Positions 1 through 6,237 of a DNA stretch of 8,249 nucleotides are shown piece by piece. The notes below the pieces were generated by a model that saw only the letters and a program-made list of their open reading frames with translations, was not told the DNA's origin and searched no databases. Origin of the DNA: JBJKRW01 sp046704445 (GTDB lineage: Bacteria; Patescibacteriota; Microgenomatia; UBA1406; GWC2-37-13); assembly GCA_046704445.1 (NCBI GenBank), contig JBJKRW010000110.1:1-8249 (forward strand). The letters run 5' to 3'. Position 1 is the first letter of the stretch. Every line of letters begins with the position of its first letter. The position numbers and the translations under genes are program-made.

Positions 1-554
1 GCCGGCATACGGGAATGGAAACGGATGATTTTTATATGCGTCATGTCCCGCAATCTTCGTAATACCGATTCCAAAATATGATCAGTCAGCATAAACGGAT
101 CCCCTCCGGAGAATATGACTTCCCTTATTTCCTTGTGTTGACGAATATACTCCAGATCTTCAACCAGTCTTGCGGTGTTCGAACCCAGGAGGCTGTTTCT
201 GAAACAGAATCTGCAGTGAACAGGACACGTGTTGGTCAGCATTAAAAGACATCTGTCGCTATGTCTATGTACGATGCCGGGAACCGGAGAAAATGTACGG
301 TCTGAAATCGGGTCCTGCAGCTCGTATGGTTCAATAATCCGTTCTTCCGGGCTTGGCAAGACCATTTTTTTCAACGGATCTTCCGGATCGTTCCAGTTTA
401 TAAGGTCAACATAATACTTCGGAATTATTAAACCGAAATGTTTGGAAACGGTGTTCTGATCGGGAAACCGGATATCTGAAATATCCCGCTTCTTTTTCAA
501 TAAATAATTTTTCAGTTCTTCTATCGAATAGACAAAATCGTTTTTATTCAACAT
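1..554 (-). CDS. KamA/EpmB-family radical SAM protein (N-terminal 184 residues; cut by window edge)
   Basis: This is a radical SAM enzyme of the lysine 2,3-aminomutase family, which uses an iron-sulfur cluster, S-adenosylmethionine and PLP to move an amino group between carbons of lysine. Seen: residues 92-100 read PGIVHRHSD, followed by the cluster motif C110-x3-C114-x2-C117 (CPVHCRFC) and the SAM-binding SGGDP at 149-153. The stretch ending in IRFHSRMP (177-184) resembles EpmB, the EF-P lysine mutase, more than classical KamA, which usually reads IGTR here; CRFCFR is also EpmB-like. The start at 554 lies 5 nt after the TGA of the fusion gene upstream, so the two are probably one transcript with coupled translation; no clear Shine-Dalgarno site precedes it. 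The PLP lysine and C-terminus lie outside the window, so substrate cannot be decided. Family call is firm, exact function is not. Confidence 0.9.
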   Translation of the reverse strand, partial: MLNKNDFVYSIEELKNYLLKKKRDISDIRFPDQNTVSKHFGLIIPKYYVDLINWNDPEDPLKKMVLPSPEERIIEPYELQDPISDRTFSPVPGIVHRHSDRCLLMLTNTCPVHCRFCFRNSLLGSNTARLVEDLEYIRQHKEIREVIFSGGDPFMLTDHILESVLRRLRDMTHIKIIRFHSRMP

Positions 555-559
555 ACGGC

Positions 560-2095
560 TCAGATAAACTTCTTGACCAACGCGGCGATTTGCTTTTTTT
601 TCTTTTCGGTTACGTATACGCATACCACCCCAAGATCCTGTTGTCCATATAGTACGACCGAACCCAACGGCGCCAAAAGTATGGCGGGAAGCGCAAGAAG
701 ATCTTCTTCTCCTTGAACAATAAGGGTCTGCGGTTTTTTCGTTTCTAAAAATGCGTTGCGGCATTTTTTGATTGCCTCTACGGATTTCCGGGTAATCGTC
801 CCCGCCGGATTCTCGCACGAAGAGGACAGACCTTTTAAGGTCTGTCCTCTGTTTAGATTGATACGGCGGGACCGGTAATCAATGATGTTAAGGGTGGGCC
901 TACTTCCGGACTCTGTCAATGACCGGGAAATAATATCCCCAACCGCAATTGTCATAACGGAGTTTCTAAAGTTTTTGTTTGATCGTACCTTGCGTATGGT
1001 TTCCTTAAGAGTGTCATCGGTTCCCTTGAATACCAACCCCAATGGATTCCTAAGTTTTCTCCTGAGATGTTTCGGCAAACGTATATATGCTTGGTTTTTT
1101 CTCGTCATTAACAGCCCGTAGTTCATGCCTCTTCTGTCTATATCCCCCTTTCTTATTCTTTCCGAAGAAATCGGCAACGTATCATTTCCACAGATTTGTG
1201 GAGCAATTAAAATCCTGAGCTCCGGAATATTTCGTTTTCTCCGTTCTTCGTTGATCCGTAACACATTCGGAAACGTTTCCTTGCTCGCAATGATGGCCTC
1301 CAGGGTTTCATCGTCTTTAGTCGGTCCGTAGATATCATGTAATATATAAAAGTCCGTACGCGAAAGATAATTGCGTTTCTTCAGAAATGTTTTCACGGCT
1401 TTTGTCCGAACGGCAATCGGCTCTATGGTGTGAGATAAAATTTTTTTGGCGTACAGTTTCTCATCGGTAATTCCGACGCAAATATGTTTCGCGTGACGGT
1501 ATGCATATGTTAAAAACTTTTCGTGAGCCGTATGAAAATGATCAAACGTACCGCCGAGCGCGGCGTTTTGAAACGGAAATTTGTGGTTTTTGTGTTCTTT
1601 GATATATTTATTTATTTCGCCGACCAAATACGACGGAACTCTTGTTTCCCAGGGTTTTTTTAAACGCATTAAGCGTCTGATTTTTTCGCCTTCATACAGA
1701 TATCGTTTGTAAAAACCCGCACGAAGAACCGCATATCCCGCGTCAGAAAAAATACCATTACACCAGTCGTTATTCCCGATAATCGCATCGATGTTAACCA
1801 CAGCCTTCCGTTCAATATTTTTGAGCCATCGCGTTCCGTCGTAAAAATCGTCCAAGGCAATTATCCGTAAAACCCGATTTTCAACTTGTTCCGTTTTTAT
1901 TACCTGTTTTACAAACATCATGCGTTCCTTCGCGGAAAAAGGATTATGTTGATCATATACATTGGCGCTTCCTATTCCGATTATGATGTGTTCTGCATGC
2001 TTCAATGCATACCGCAGGAGATATAAATGCCCGTTATGAAACGGTTGGAATTTTCCTATGACAATACCCGTCTGGTACAAAAAATTATTTTTCAT
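560..2095 (-). CDS. Trifunctional fusion: NMN adenylyltransferase + archaeal-type phosphopantetheine adenylyltransferase + GTP-dependent dephospho-CoA kinase
   Basis: One uninterrupted frame of 511 codons holds three cytosolic cofactor domains. Residues about 8-165 are a NadM-type nucleotidyltransferase: GKFQPFHNGH at 14-23 (HxGH), then YEGEKIRRLM and PWETRVP near 134-154, the family's C-terminal signature. Residues about 177-330 are archaeal/eukaryotic-type PPAT: GGTFDHFH from 181, DIYGPTKDD near 254, a stretch with INEERR near 282 and ISSERIRKGDID near 309. Here the usual HxGH reads H188-T-A-H191. Residues about 335-511 match the archaeal GTP-dependent dephospho-CoA kinase (DUF359): VGDIISRSL, IIDYRSRR, NPAGTIT, GEEDLLALPA and APLGSVVLYGQ. 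Known roles: NMN or NaMN to NAD or NaAD, phosphopantetheine to dephospho-CoA, then to CoA. An ATG at 2197 would add 34 residues unlike NadM and overlap the upstream gene; the ATG at 2095 fits the domain, though its GGAG lies only 2 nt away. Activity of each domain is inferred. Confidence 0.93.
   Translation of the reverse strand: MKNNFLYQTGIVIGKFQPFHNGHLYLLRYALKHAEHIIIGIGSANVYDQHNPFSAKERMMFVKQVIKTEQVENRVLRIIALDDFYDGTRWLKNIERKAVVNIDAIIGNNDWCNGIFSDAGYAVLRAGFYKRYLYEGEKIRRLMRLKKPWETRVPSYLVGEINKYIKEHKNHKFPFQNAALGGTFDHFHTAHEKFLTYAYRHAKHICVGITDEKLYAKKILSHTIEPIAVRTKAVKTFLKKRNYLSRTDFYILHDIYGPTKDDETLEAIIASKETFPNVLRINEERRKRNIPELRILIAPQICGNDTLPISSERIRKGDIDRRGMNYGLLMTRKNQAYIRLPKHLRRKLRNPLGLVFKGTDDTLKETIRKVRSNKNFRNSVMTIAVGDIISRSLTESGSRPTLNIIDYRSRRINLNRGQTLKGLSSSCENPAGTITRKSVEAIKKCRNAFLETKKPQTLIVQGEEDLLALPAILLAPLGSVVLYGQQDLGVVCVYVTEKKKKQIAALVKKFI
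821..850. repeat. Perfect inverted repeat, 14-bp arms with 2-nt centre, inside the dephospho-CoA kinase domain
   Basis: The arm AGAGGACAGACCTT (821-834) is followed by TT and then its exact reverse complement (837-850). It lies within codons about 416-425 of the fusion gene, in the linker between the IIDYRSRR and NPAGTIT motifs of the kinase domain. In mRNA it would form a hairpin of 13-14 bp. No T-run follows it on either strand, so it is not an intrinsic terminator. Its function is unknown; candidates are an in-frame palindromic insertion, an mRNA structure or a dimeric protein-binding site. Confidence 0.9.
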
Positions 2096-2135
2096 AACTC
2101 CAGAGTTTAAATCCGATCCCGATTTATGTAGGGAA

Positions 2136-2144
2136 AGTATATCA
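2136..2144 (-). promoter_or_regulatory. Candidate extended -10 promoter for the cofactor fusion gene
   Basis: On the minus strand the sequence TGATATACT fits an extended -10 (TGn followed by TATACT) and would start transcription about 34 nt before the ATG at 2095. No good -35 is seen at the expected distance. A weaker alternative, TAAACT (2109-2104), lies 8 nt before the ATG and would match the leaderless arrangement of neighbouring genes. Read-through from the gene upstream is also possible. Confidence 0.35.
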
Positions 2145-2171
2145 AATGAAAAATAGGGTATGCGGAACTTC

Positions 2172-3329
2172 TCATTGCACGGTAAAACCCTGTTCATTTA
2201 GTGTTTTTTCAAATTGAATTGAACGCGCTATAACCTGGTCCATGCCTTGTATCGAAATAAAATCGGTTATGAGTTGTGCGGTCAATGTCCTTGCCTTTGT
2301 TTTCGCTTCCATATCCGCCTCCTGGTCTGACATATGCAACCTGTACCGTTCGTAAATTGCCCTACTTGCCGCCTGATACAATGCATCATACAATGCGATA
2401 ATACTTCCGTCTTTCTTTGCTTCGAGGATTTTTCCGTACAAAAAAGGGTCAGTCTCTTCAAGAAACGCCAGATACGCGGGTATCGGCGAATATTTTGAAC
2501 CTATTTGCCTTGCCGCTCCCTTCGGAATATAGTTAGACGGTACTTCGGGATCTATTGTCGGTGCAATATATGCGATTAATTCTTCCAGTCCGTCGGAATA
2601 GTCCGAACCGTCTTCGTGCATAATGCTGAATCCCATTGTGGTCAAAATTTCATCGGAGGCGACGCCCGGAAGATCGATTCCCATGGATCTCAGAGAGCGT
2701 GCGGATATCATTAAACCTCCCCGAAAACATGCATGGATATCTTCATGCGTCAAACCAGAGTTTAAAAGCGCATGAGCCAATTCGTCCTTACTCAATCCTG
2801 CCAAATTCTCTTCCAACAAATTCTGGTGTGTGTAGAGATCATTTACTACAGAACTGCTTTGTGAAACATTAAACAATTCTATTTCCGTCCGAAACGATCT
2901 GTTTGAATGCAATATCGTATCCCCGACCTTAATCGTATTATTAAAGTCATCCCGGACCCTTACCACGATCGGTTGATCAACACATGCGTTATAAATCGTA
3001 GGTTCCTTTTCCAAGAGGCTATTTTCTGCCGTTACCAATATTTCGTCGGAAGACATATCAGGCTCTATCTGCAGATTCGACGCCGTCCTTGTCGGCACCA
3101 TATATGGAGGAAGCGGTGTCATGGGAAAAAAAGCCACCGCCTGAAGACCGTTCACAACGCCGTAAAGCGATGCGGTCGGAGTAGTTTCCGGTGCCAAGGA
3201 AGAATTCATGCCGTTTGAACTCGATGGTTTTGCCAAAACAACAGCCATTGCACCTGAAGCCAGAGCAATAAAAATCATTCCTAACCGCATTAACATTCCG
3301 GAAAATATCCTTGTTCTTTCCCTGTCCAT
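2172..3329 (-). CDS. Hypothetical exported or membrane-anchored protein
   Basis: I do not recognise this 385-residue protein. Seen: an arginine-rich start (R3, R5, R7, R15) followed by one hydrophobic segment at about 16-33, which would be an uncleaved anchor or a signal peptide with possible cleavage near A33. A serine/threonine/proline-rich stretch follows, including a proline-rich patch at about 67-80. The remainder is soluble, mixed early and strongly helical and acidic towards the end. It has only two cysteines (in NACVDQ and HACFRG), which could pair outside the membrane. The start at 3329 is supported by a well-spaced promoter directly before it. The stop lies 76 bp before the cofactor fusion start. 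Outside location is inferred; no catalytic motif is visible. Confidence 0.85.
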   Translation of the reverse strand: MDRERTRIFSGMLMRLGMIFIALASGAMAVVLAKPSSSNGMNSSLAPETTPTASLYGVVNGLQAVAFFPMTPLPPYMVPTRTASNLQIEPDMSSDEILVTAENSLLEKEPTIYNACVDQPIVVRVRDDFNNTIKVGDTILHSNRSFRTEIELFNVSQSSSVVNDLYTHQNLLEENLAGLSKDELAHALLNSGLTHEDIHACFRGGLMISARSLRSMGIDLPGVASDEILTTMGFSIMHEDGSDYSDGLEELIAYIAPTIDPEVPSNYIPKGAARQIGSKYSPIPAYLAFLEETDPFLYGKILEAKKDGSIIALYDALYQAASRAIYERYRLHMSDQEADMEAKTKARTLTAQLITDFISIQGMDQVIARSIQFEKTLNEQGFTVQ

Positions 3330-3335
3330 CCGCGT

Positions 3336-3364
3336 ATTATATCTTATTTAGCCTATAGTATCAA
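3336..3364 (-). promoter_or_regulatory. Sigma-70-like promoter of the exported-protein gene, leaderless arrangement
   Basis: Minus-strand TTGATA (3364-3359), a 17-nt spacer and a perfect TATAAT (3341-3336) form a near-consensus promoter. Only 6 nt separate the -10 from the ATG at 3329, so transcription should begin at or next to the start codon. No Shine-Dalgarno site fits in the gap. Confidence 0.75.
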
Positions 3365-3412
3365 CTTGCCATTTGATTCCTTTATTTATACGCCTCCATT
3401 TTAATAAACATA

Positions 3413-3418
3413 TATAAT
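3413..3418 (+). promoter_or_regulatory. -10 element of nadE, leaderless arrangement
   Basis: A perfect TATAAT ends 7 nt before the nadE ATG at 3426. No convincing -35 is seen 16-18 nt upstream. The gap has no Shine-Dalgarno sequence, so a transcript starting at or beside the ATG is expected. It shares the 96-bp divergent region with the promoter of the exported protein. Confidence 0.55.
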
Positions 3419-3425
3419 AATACCC

Positions 3426-4220
3426 ATGAAAAGCCCGCTTGAAATCAAAAATCCCCGGATAACGGTCGATACGATAGTAACATTTATTTCGCGCGTATTC
3501 CGCAAGAATAAAAAGACAAAGGCGGTTATCGGTCTTTCCGGAGGAATTGACTCCGCACTGAGCCTTCAATTGCTCACGCATGCAATCGGCCCTGATAACA
3601 TACTGCCGTTTTCGCTTCCGTTGGAGCCGGAACAGAATCCGAACGTCAACCTGTTACTAAAACAGCTCGCAATTCCCGTAAACCGGCTCCGGATTATTCC
3701 TATCCGCACATTCATAGTACCCATTACCAGACATACACATAAAAACAGTCAATCATCTTTAACGGATAAAATCAGATACGGTAATATTGCGGCAAGAATC
3801 CGAATGATTTTACTTTTTGATTTCGCGAAAAAACACAATGCGCTGGTCTGCGGAACCGAAAACAAATCCGAGCATCTCCTTGGCTATTATACCCGCTTCG
3901 GAGACGGCGCTTCGGACCTCGAACCTATCATGCATCTGTACAAAACACAGGTATATCAGCTTGCCGAATTTCTGCATATCCCAAATGCAATCATCACACA
4001 ACCGCCGACCGCGGGCTTGTGGCAGAATCAGACAGACGAAAATGAGCTCGGGTTTTCGTACGAAGAAGCGGACCGTGGTCTTGATCTGCACCTAAAACAA
4101 CACAAAAATAACCGTCAGATTAAATTAAAAGGGTATCCCAACGCGGCAAAAATCATTCAGATATATAAGAAAAATAAATTCAAATCAATGGTTCCCTACC
4201 GAATAAGTGAATCCTTTTGA
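3426..4220 (+). CDS. nadE: NH3-dependent NAD+ synthetase
   Basis: NadE amidates deamido-NAD to NAD using ATP and ammonia, the last step of NAD synthesis in the cytosol. The 264-residue length is that of the ammonia-dependent form, with no glutaminase domain. Seen: the ATP pyrophosphatase loop SGGIDSAL at 38-45, GNIAARIRM at 119-127, CGTENKSEHLLGYYTRFGD at 142-160 followed by DLEPI, and PTAGLWQNQTDENELGFSY near 190-208. The usual lysine in the TKxGD part of this motif is arginine here (R157). The start at 3426 places the SGGIDS loop at the position usual for the family and directly follows a TATAAT box. It ends in TGA, showing TGA is a stop here. The NadM domain encoded 1.3 kb away could supply its substrate. 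Free ammonia or an unlinked glutaminase must provide nitrogen, which is inference. Confidence 0.96.
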   Translation: MKSPLEIKNPRITVDTIVTFISRVFRKNKKTKAVIGLSGGIDSALSLQLLTHAIGPDNILPFSLPLEPEQNPNVNLLLKQLAIPVNRLRIIPIRTFIVPITRHTHKNSQSSLTDKIRYGNIAARIRMILLFDFAKKHNALVCGTENKSEHLLGYYTRFGDGASDLEPIMHLYKTQVYQLAEFLHIPNAIITQPPTAGLWQNQTDENELGFSYEEADRGLDLHLKQHKNNRQIKLKGYPNAAKIIQIYKKNKFKSMVPYRISESF

Positions 4221-4230
4221 TTTTTTGCAC

Positions 4231-4258
4231 TTGAAATCGAAGGTTAGATAGTTATAAT
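4231..4258 (+). promoter_or_regulatory. Sigma-70-like promoter of the 220-residue protein gene, leaderless arrangement
   Basis: TTGAAA (4231-4236), a 16-nt spacer and a perfect TATAAT (4253-4258) precede the ATG at 4268 by 9 nt. It lies just after the nadE stop, so this gene probably has its own transcript. A GTG at 4259 directly touches the -10 box and is an unlikely start. Confidence 0.7.
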
Positions 4259-4267
4259 GTGTGCATA

Positions 4268-4930
4268 ATGCCACATAAGCCGCAACCCGTACAAATGAAG
4301 TCGCGGTTACTGCGCGCCGAAGAAAAAGACTTTTTAGCATTTGTTTTCCCCATCACAACCATACACGAAAAACGCACACTTGCCTTTCGGGAAATGCTAA
4401 ATGTTGCAAAAGGAATCAGACAATCGATTCGCGAACACGATGATTTTGAAATACACACTCCTCATGATTCACAGCAATTAGCAAGAATGTTTGCTCAATT
4501 GTTATCTAAGGACGAACACTGTTTTTCCGAAGACTATCAAAAACTCACGGAGTTCACCCTTGCCAAAGCACAGGAATTACAATTTACCAATCATAACGGA
4601 AAAGGTGTCGCCCTACTTGACCCTATGGAACTTTGTACTTGGATAAATGCATATATGTCGCTCGAAACTCCTTCGCTCTCGCGGGAAGAACAATTTGCAT
4701 TAGGTTTGGCATCGGCTTATGTATTAACCTACATTAACAGATATGCGATCGAGAGAGACACATTGCCAAACGGTGACGGAAACTTAAAAAGAGATATTCC
4801 TTCCGGAACCCTACTCGGACAAAGAGGATTCAACATTACTATGCAAGACGCTGTCGAAAAATTATGGAATTCTTATTTTCCCCGCCCGAACGGTAGAGAA
4901 TTTTCTTCTCCGAGTTATATGCGTAGATAA
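4268..4930 (+). CDS. Hypothetical protein, 220 residues
   Basis: I do not recognise this protein. It looks soluble and mainly helical, with no signal peptide and no membrane segment. Seen: a basic N-terminus, then FLAFVFPITTIHEKRTLAF, a charged helix with many K/E/R/H residues, a hydrophobic helical stretch in the second half (containing FALGLASAYVLTYINRYAI), and a polar tail ending PSYMRR. No nucleotide-binding, metal or catalytic motif stands out. The start at 4268 follows a good promoter by 9 nt; no Shine-Dalgarno site is present. It stands between nadE and tgt but has its own promoter, so the position gives little evidence about function. It is taken as real because it has a long open frame, a promoter and ordinary codon use. 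Confidence 0.82.
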   Translation: MPHKPQPVQMKSRLLRAEEKDFLAFVFPITTIHEKRTLAFREMLNVAKGIRQSIREHDDFEIHTPHDSQQLARMFAQLLSKDEHCFSEDYQKLTEFTLAKAQELQFTNHNGKGVALLDPMELCTWINAYMSLETPSLSREEQFALGLASAYVLTYINRYAIERDTLPNGDGNLKRDIPSGTLLGQRGFNITMQDAVEKLWNSYFPRPNGREFSSPSYMRR

Positions 4931-4955
4931 CCTTCCTCTTTTTTTTGTTTCCTTT

Positions 4956-4961
4956 TATAAT
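4956..4961 (+). promoter_or_regulatory. -10 element of tgt, leaderless arrangement
   Basis: A perfect TATAAT ends 7 nt before the ATG at 4969. The expected -35 position holds only TTCCTC in a pyrimidine-rich run (4931-4956). The gap reads AGAGAGA, which could act as a weak ribosome site only if transcription started further upstream. Confidence 0.55.
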
Positions 4962-4968
4962 AGAGAGA

Positions 4969-6153
4969 ATGTTTGAATTCAAAATCCTGAAAAAATATAA
5001 CAAAGCGCGCGAGGGAATTTTCCATACTCCGCACGGTAACCTGCATACTCCCGAACTCGCATTCGTTGCAACTGAAGGAGAGATAAAAGGAATTCCTAAA
5101 AAATATCTGAAACAGCTGCCGGTCAATCTCGTTATCGTTAACACCTTTCATCTCTGGGTCAAATACATCCTAAACCCCTTTCACCTGCGAGGTGCAAAGG
5201 ATGGCGTTGGAACAATCCATAGATATATGGATTTCGGCAAAACAATTATGTCGGACAGCGGCGGGTTTCAGGTGTTTTCCATGGGGTTCGGAAAAAGCCA
5301 CGGGGTGGGAAAAATCGGAGGAATGTTTCCGGGACATAAAATCAGTAAAACGGATTCAAACAATCCGATTGAAATCTCTGAAAAAGGCGTAAAGTTTGCA
5401 TACGATAATAAATCCCTTATTCTCACGCCCGAGCTATCTATTGAATTGCAGCGTACAATAGGGGCCGATATTATTTTTGCATTTGACGAATGTACTTCTC
5501 CCCTGAATTCAAAACAATATACAAAAAATGCGATGGAACGGACTCACCGCTGGCTCAAACGCTGTATCAACACGCTAAAAAAAGACAATAAATCGCGCCA
5601 GGCCTTATTCGGTATCATACAGGGAGGACGTTTCAGGGATCTGAGGGAAATATCGGCAAAATTCGTATCACACGCCGACATTCCCGGATTCGGCATCGGA
5701 GGCTCGCTTGGAAAAACCAAGAAAGAAATGCTTAAAATTCTTGAATGGACGATTCCTCTTCTCCCCGATAAAAAACCCCGGCATCTCCTGGGTATCGGAC
5801 AAATCAGGGATATCTTTGAAGCCGTCGAACGCGGAGTCGATTTGTTCGATTGTGTTATTCCGACACGAGAAGCGCGGCACAGAGTACTGTACACAAAACA
5901 CGGAAAAATCCAATTGAGGAAAATGAAACATAACAACGATGTTCTGGAGAAAGGCTGCGCGTGCATTGCCTGCAGAAAAAAAATAACCTACAGCCAACTT
6001 ATGCAATTATTTACCGACCATGATCCCAAAGCTTTTTATTACGCGACCGCACACAACATCCGGTTTTATGCAAATCTCATGTCCGCAATCCGCGATTCCA
6101 TAGCAAAAAATACTTTTGACTCGTTGAAAAAACAGTATTTCTCGTATTATTAA
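4969..6153 (+). CDS. tgt: tRNA-guanine transglycosylase, bacterial type
   Basis: Tgt swaps guanine 34 of GUN-anticodon tRNAs for a queuosine precursor base. Seen: SDSGGFQVFS with the catalytic aspartate D96, FDECTSP, GIIQGG, GIGGSLGKTKKEM, HLLGIG, and DLFDCVIPTR containing the nucleophile D294. A zinc site is formed by C330, C332, C335 and H362. Length is 394 residues. Between FSMGFG and EKGVKF (about 106-140) there is an insert of roughly 25 residues compared with classical Tgt, including GVGKIGGMFPGH; this form is what I associate with Candidate Phyla Radiation bacteria. An upstream ATG at 4945 would add MFPFIIER but lies before the TATAAT box, so 4969 is preferred. No queuosine synthesis gene is in the window, so whether it uses preQ1 or scavenged queuine is unknown. 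The gene ends 18 bp before a two-way terminator. Confidence 0.95.
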   Translation: MFEFKILKKYNKAREGIFHTPHGNLHTPELAFVATEGEIKGIPKKYLKQLPVNLVIVNTFHLWVKYILNPFHLRGAKDGVGTIHRYMDFGKTIMSDSGGFQVFSMGFGKSHGVGKIGGMFPGHKISKTDSNNPIEISEKGVKFAYDNKSLILTPELSIELQRTIGADIIFAFDECTSPLNSKQYTKNAMERTHRWLKRCINTLKKDNKSRQALFGIIQGGRFRDLREISAKFVSHADIPGFGIGGSLGKTKKEMLKILEWTIPLLPDKKPRHLLGIGQIRDIFEAVERGVDLFDCVIPTREARHRVLYTKHGKIQLRKMKHNNDVLEKGCACIACRKKITYSQLMQLFTDHDPKAFYYATAHNIRFYANLMSAIRDSIAKNTFDSLKKQYFSYY

Positions 6154-6171
6154 TCATTCGGATTTTCAATA

Positions 6172-6234
6172 AAAAAGCACTCCGTAACTAACTTCCGAAA
6201 TAAATTTCGGTCGGTTCATTCGTGAGTGCTTTTT
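6172..6234. terminator. Bidirectional intrinsic terminator between tgt and the RRM gene, with nested inner hairpin
   Basis: The arms AAAAAGCACTC (6172-6182) and GAGTGCTTTTT (6224-6234) pair over 11 bp, giving a T-run after the stem on both strands. CG/CG pairing (6183-6184 with 6221-6222) can extend the stem past a one-base bulge. The 41-nt interior holds a second hairpin, CCGAAA-TAAA-TTTCGG (6195-6210). It sits 18 bp after the tgt stop and 3 bp beyond the stop of the convergent RRM gene, so one structure serves both. Confidence 0.88.
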
Positions 6235-6237
6235 GTA

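Noticed and set aside
229..414. Plus-strand open frame of 61 codons
   Set aside because: It lies antisense inside the radical SAM gene, whose motifs fix the minus-strand frame; no promoter or ribosome site supports it.
695..708. 14-base palindrome AAGAAGATCTTCTT
   Set aside because: It is explained by the codons for the conserved GEEDLL motif of the kinase domain (GAA GAA GAT CTT CTT).
2096..2197. 34-residue N-terminal extension of the cofactor fusion from an ATG at 2197
   Set aside because: It overlaps the upstream gene by 26 nt, has no -10 or Shine-Dalgarno site, and has no counterpart in NadM proteins, which start close to the GKFQP motif.
5544..6006. Minus-strand open frames of 112 and 140 codons antisense to tgt
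   Set aside because: They overlap the catalytic and zinc-site region of tgt and have no start signals or recognisable protein features.
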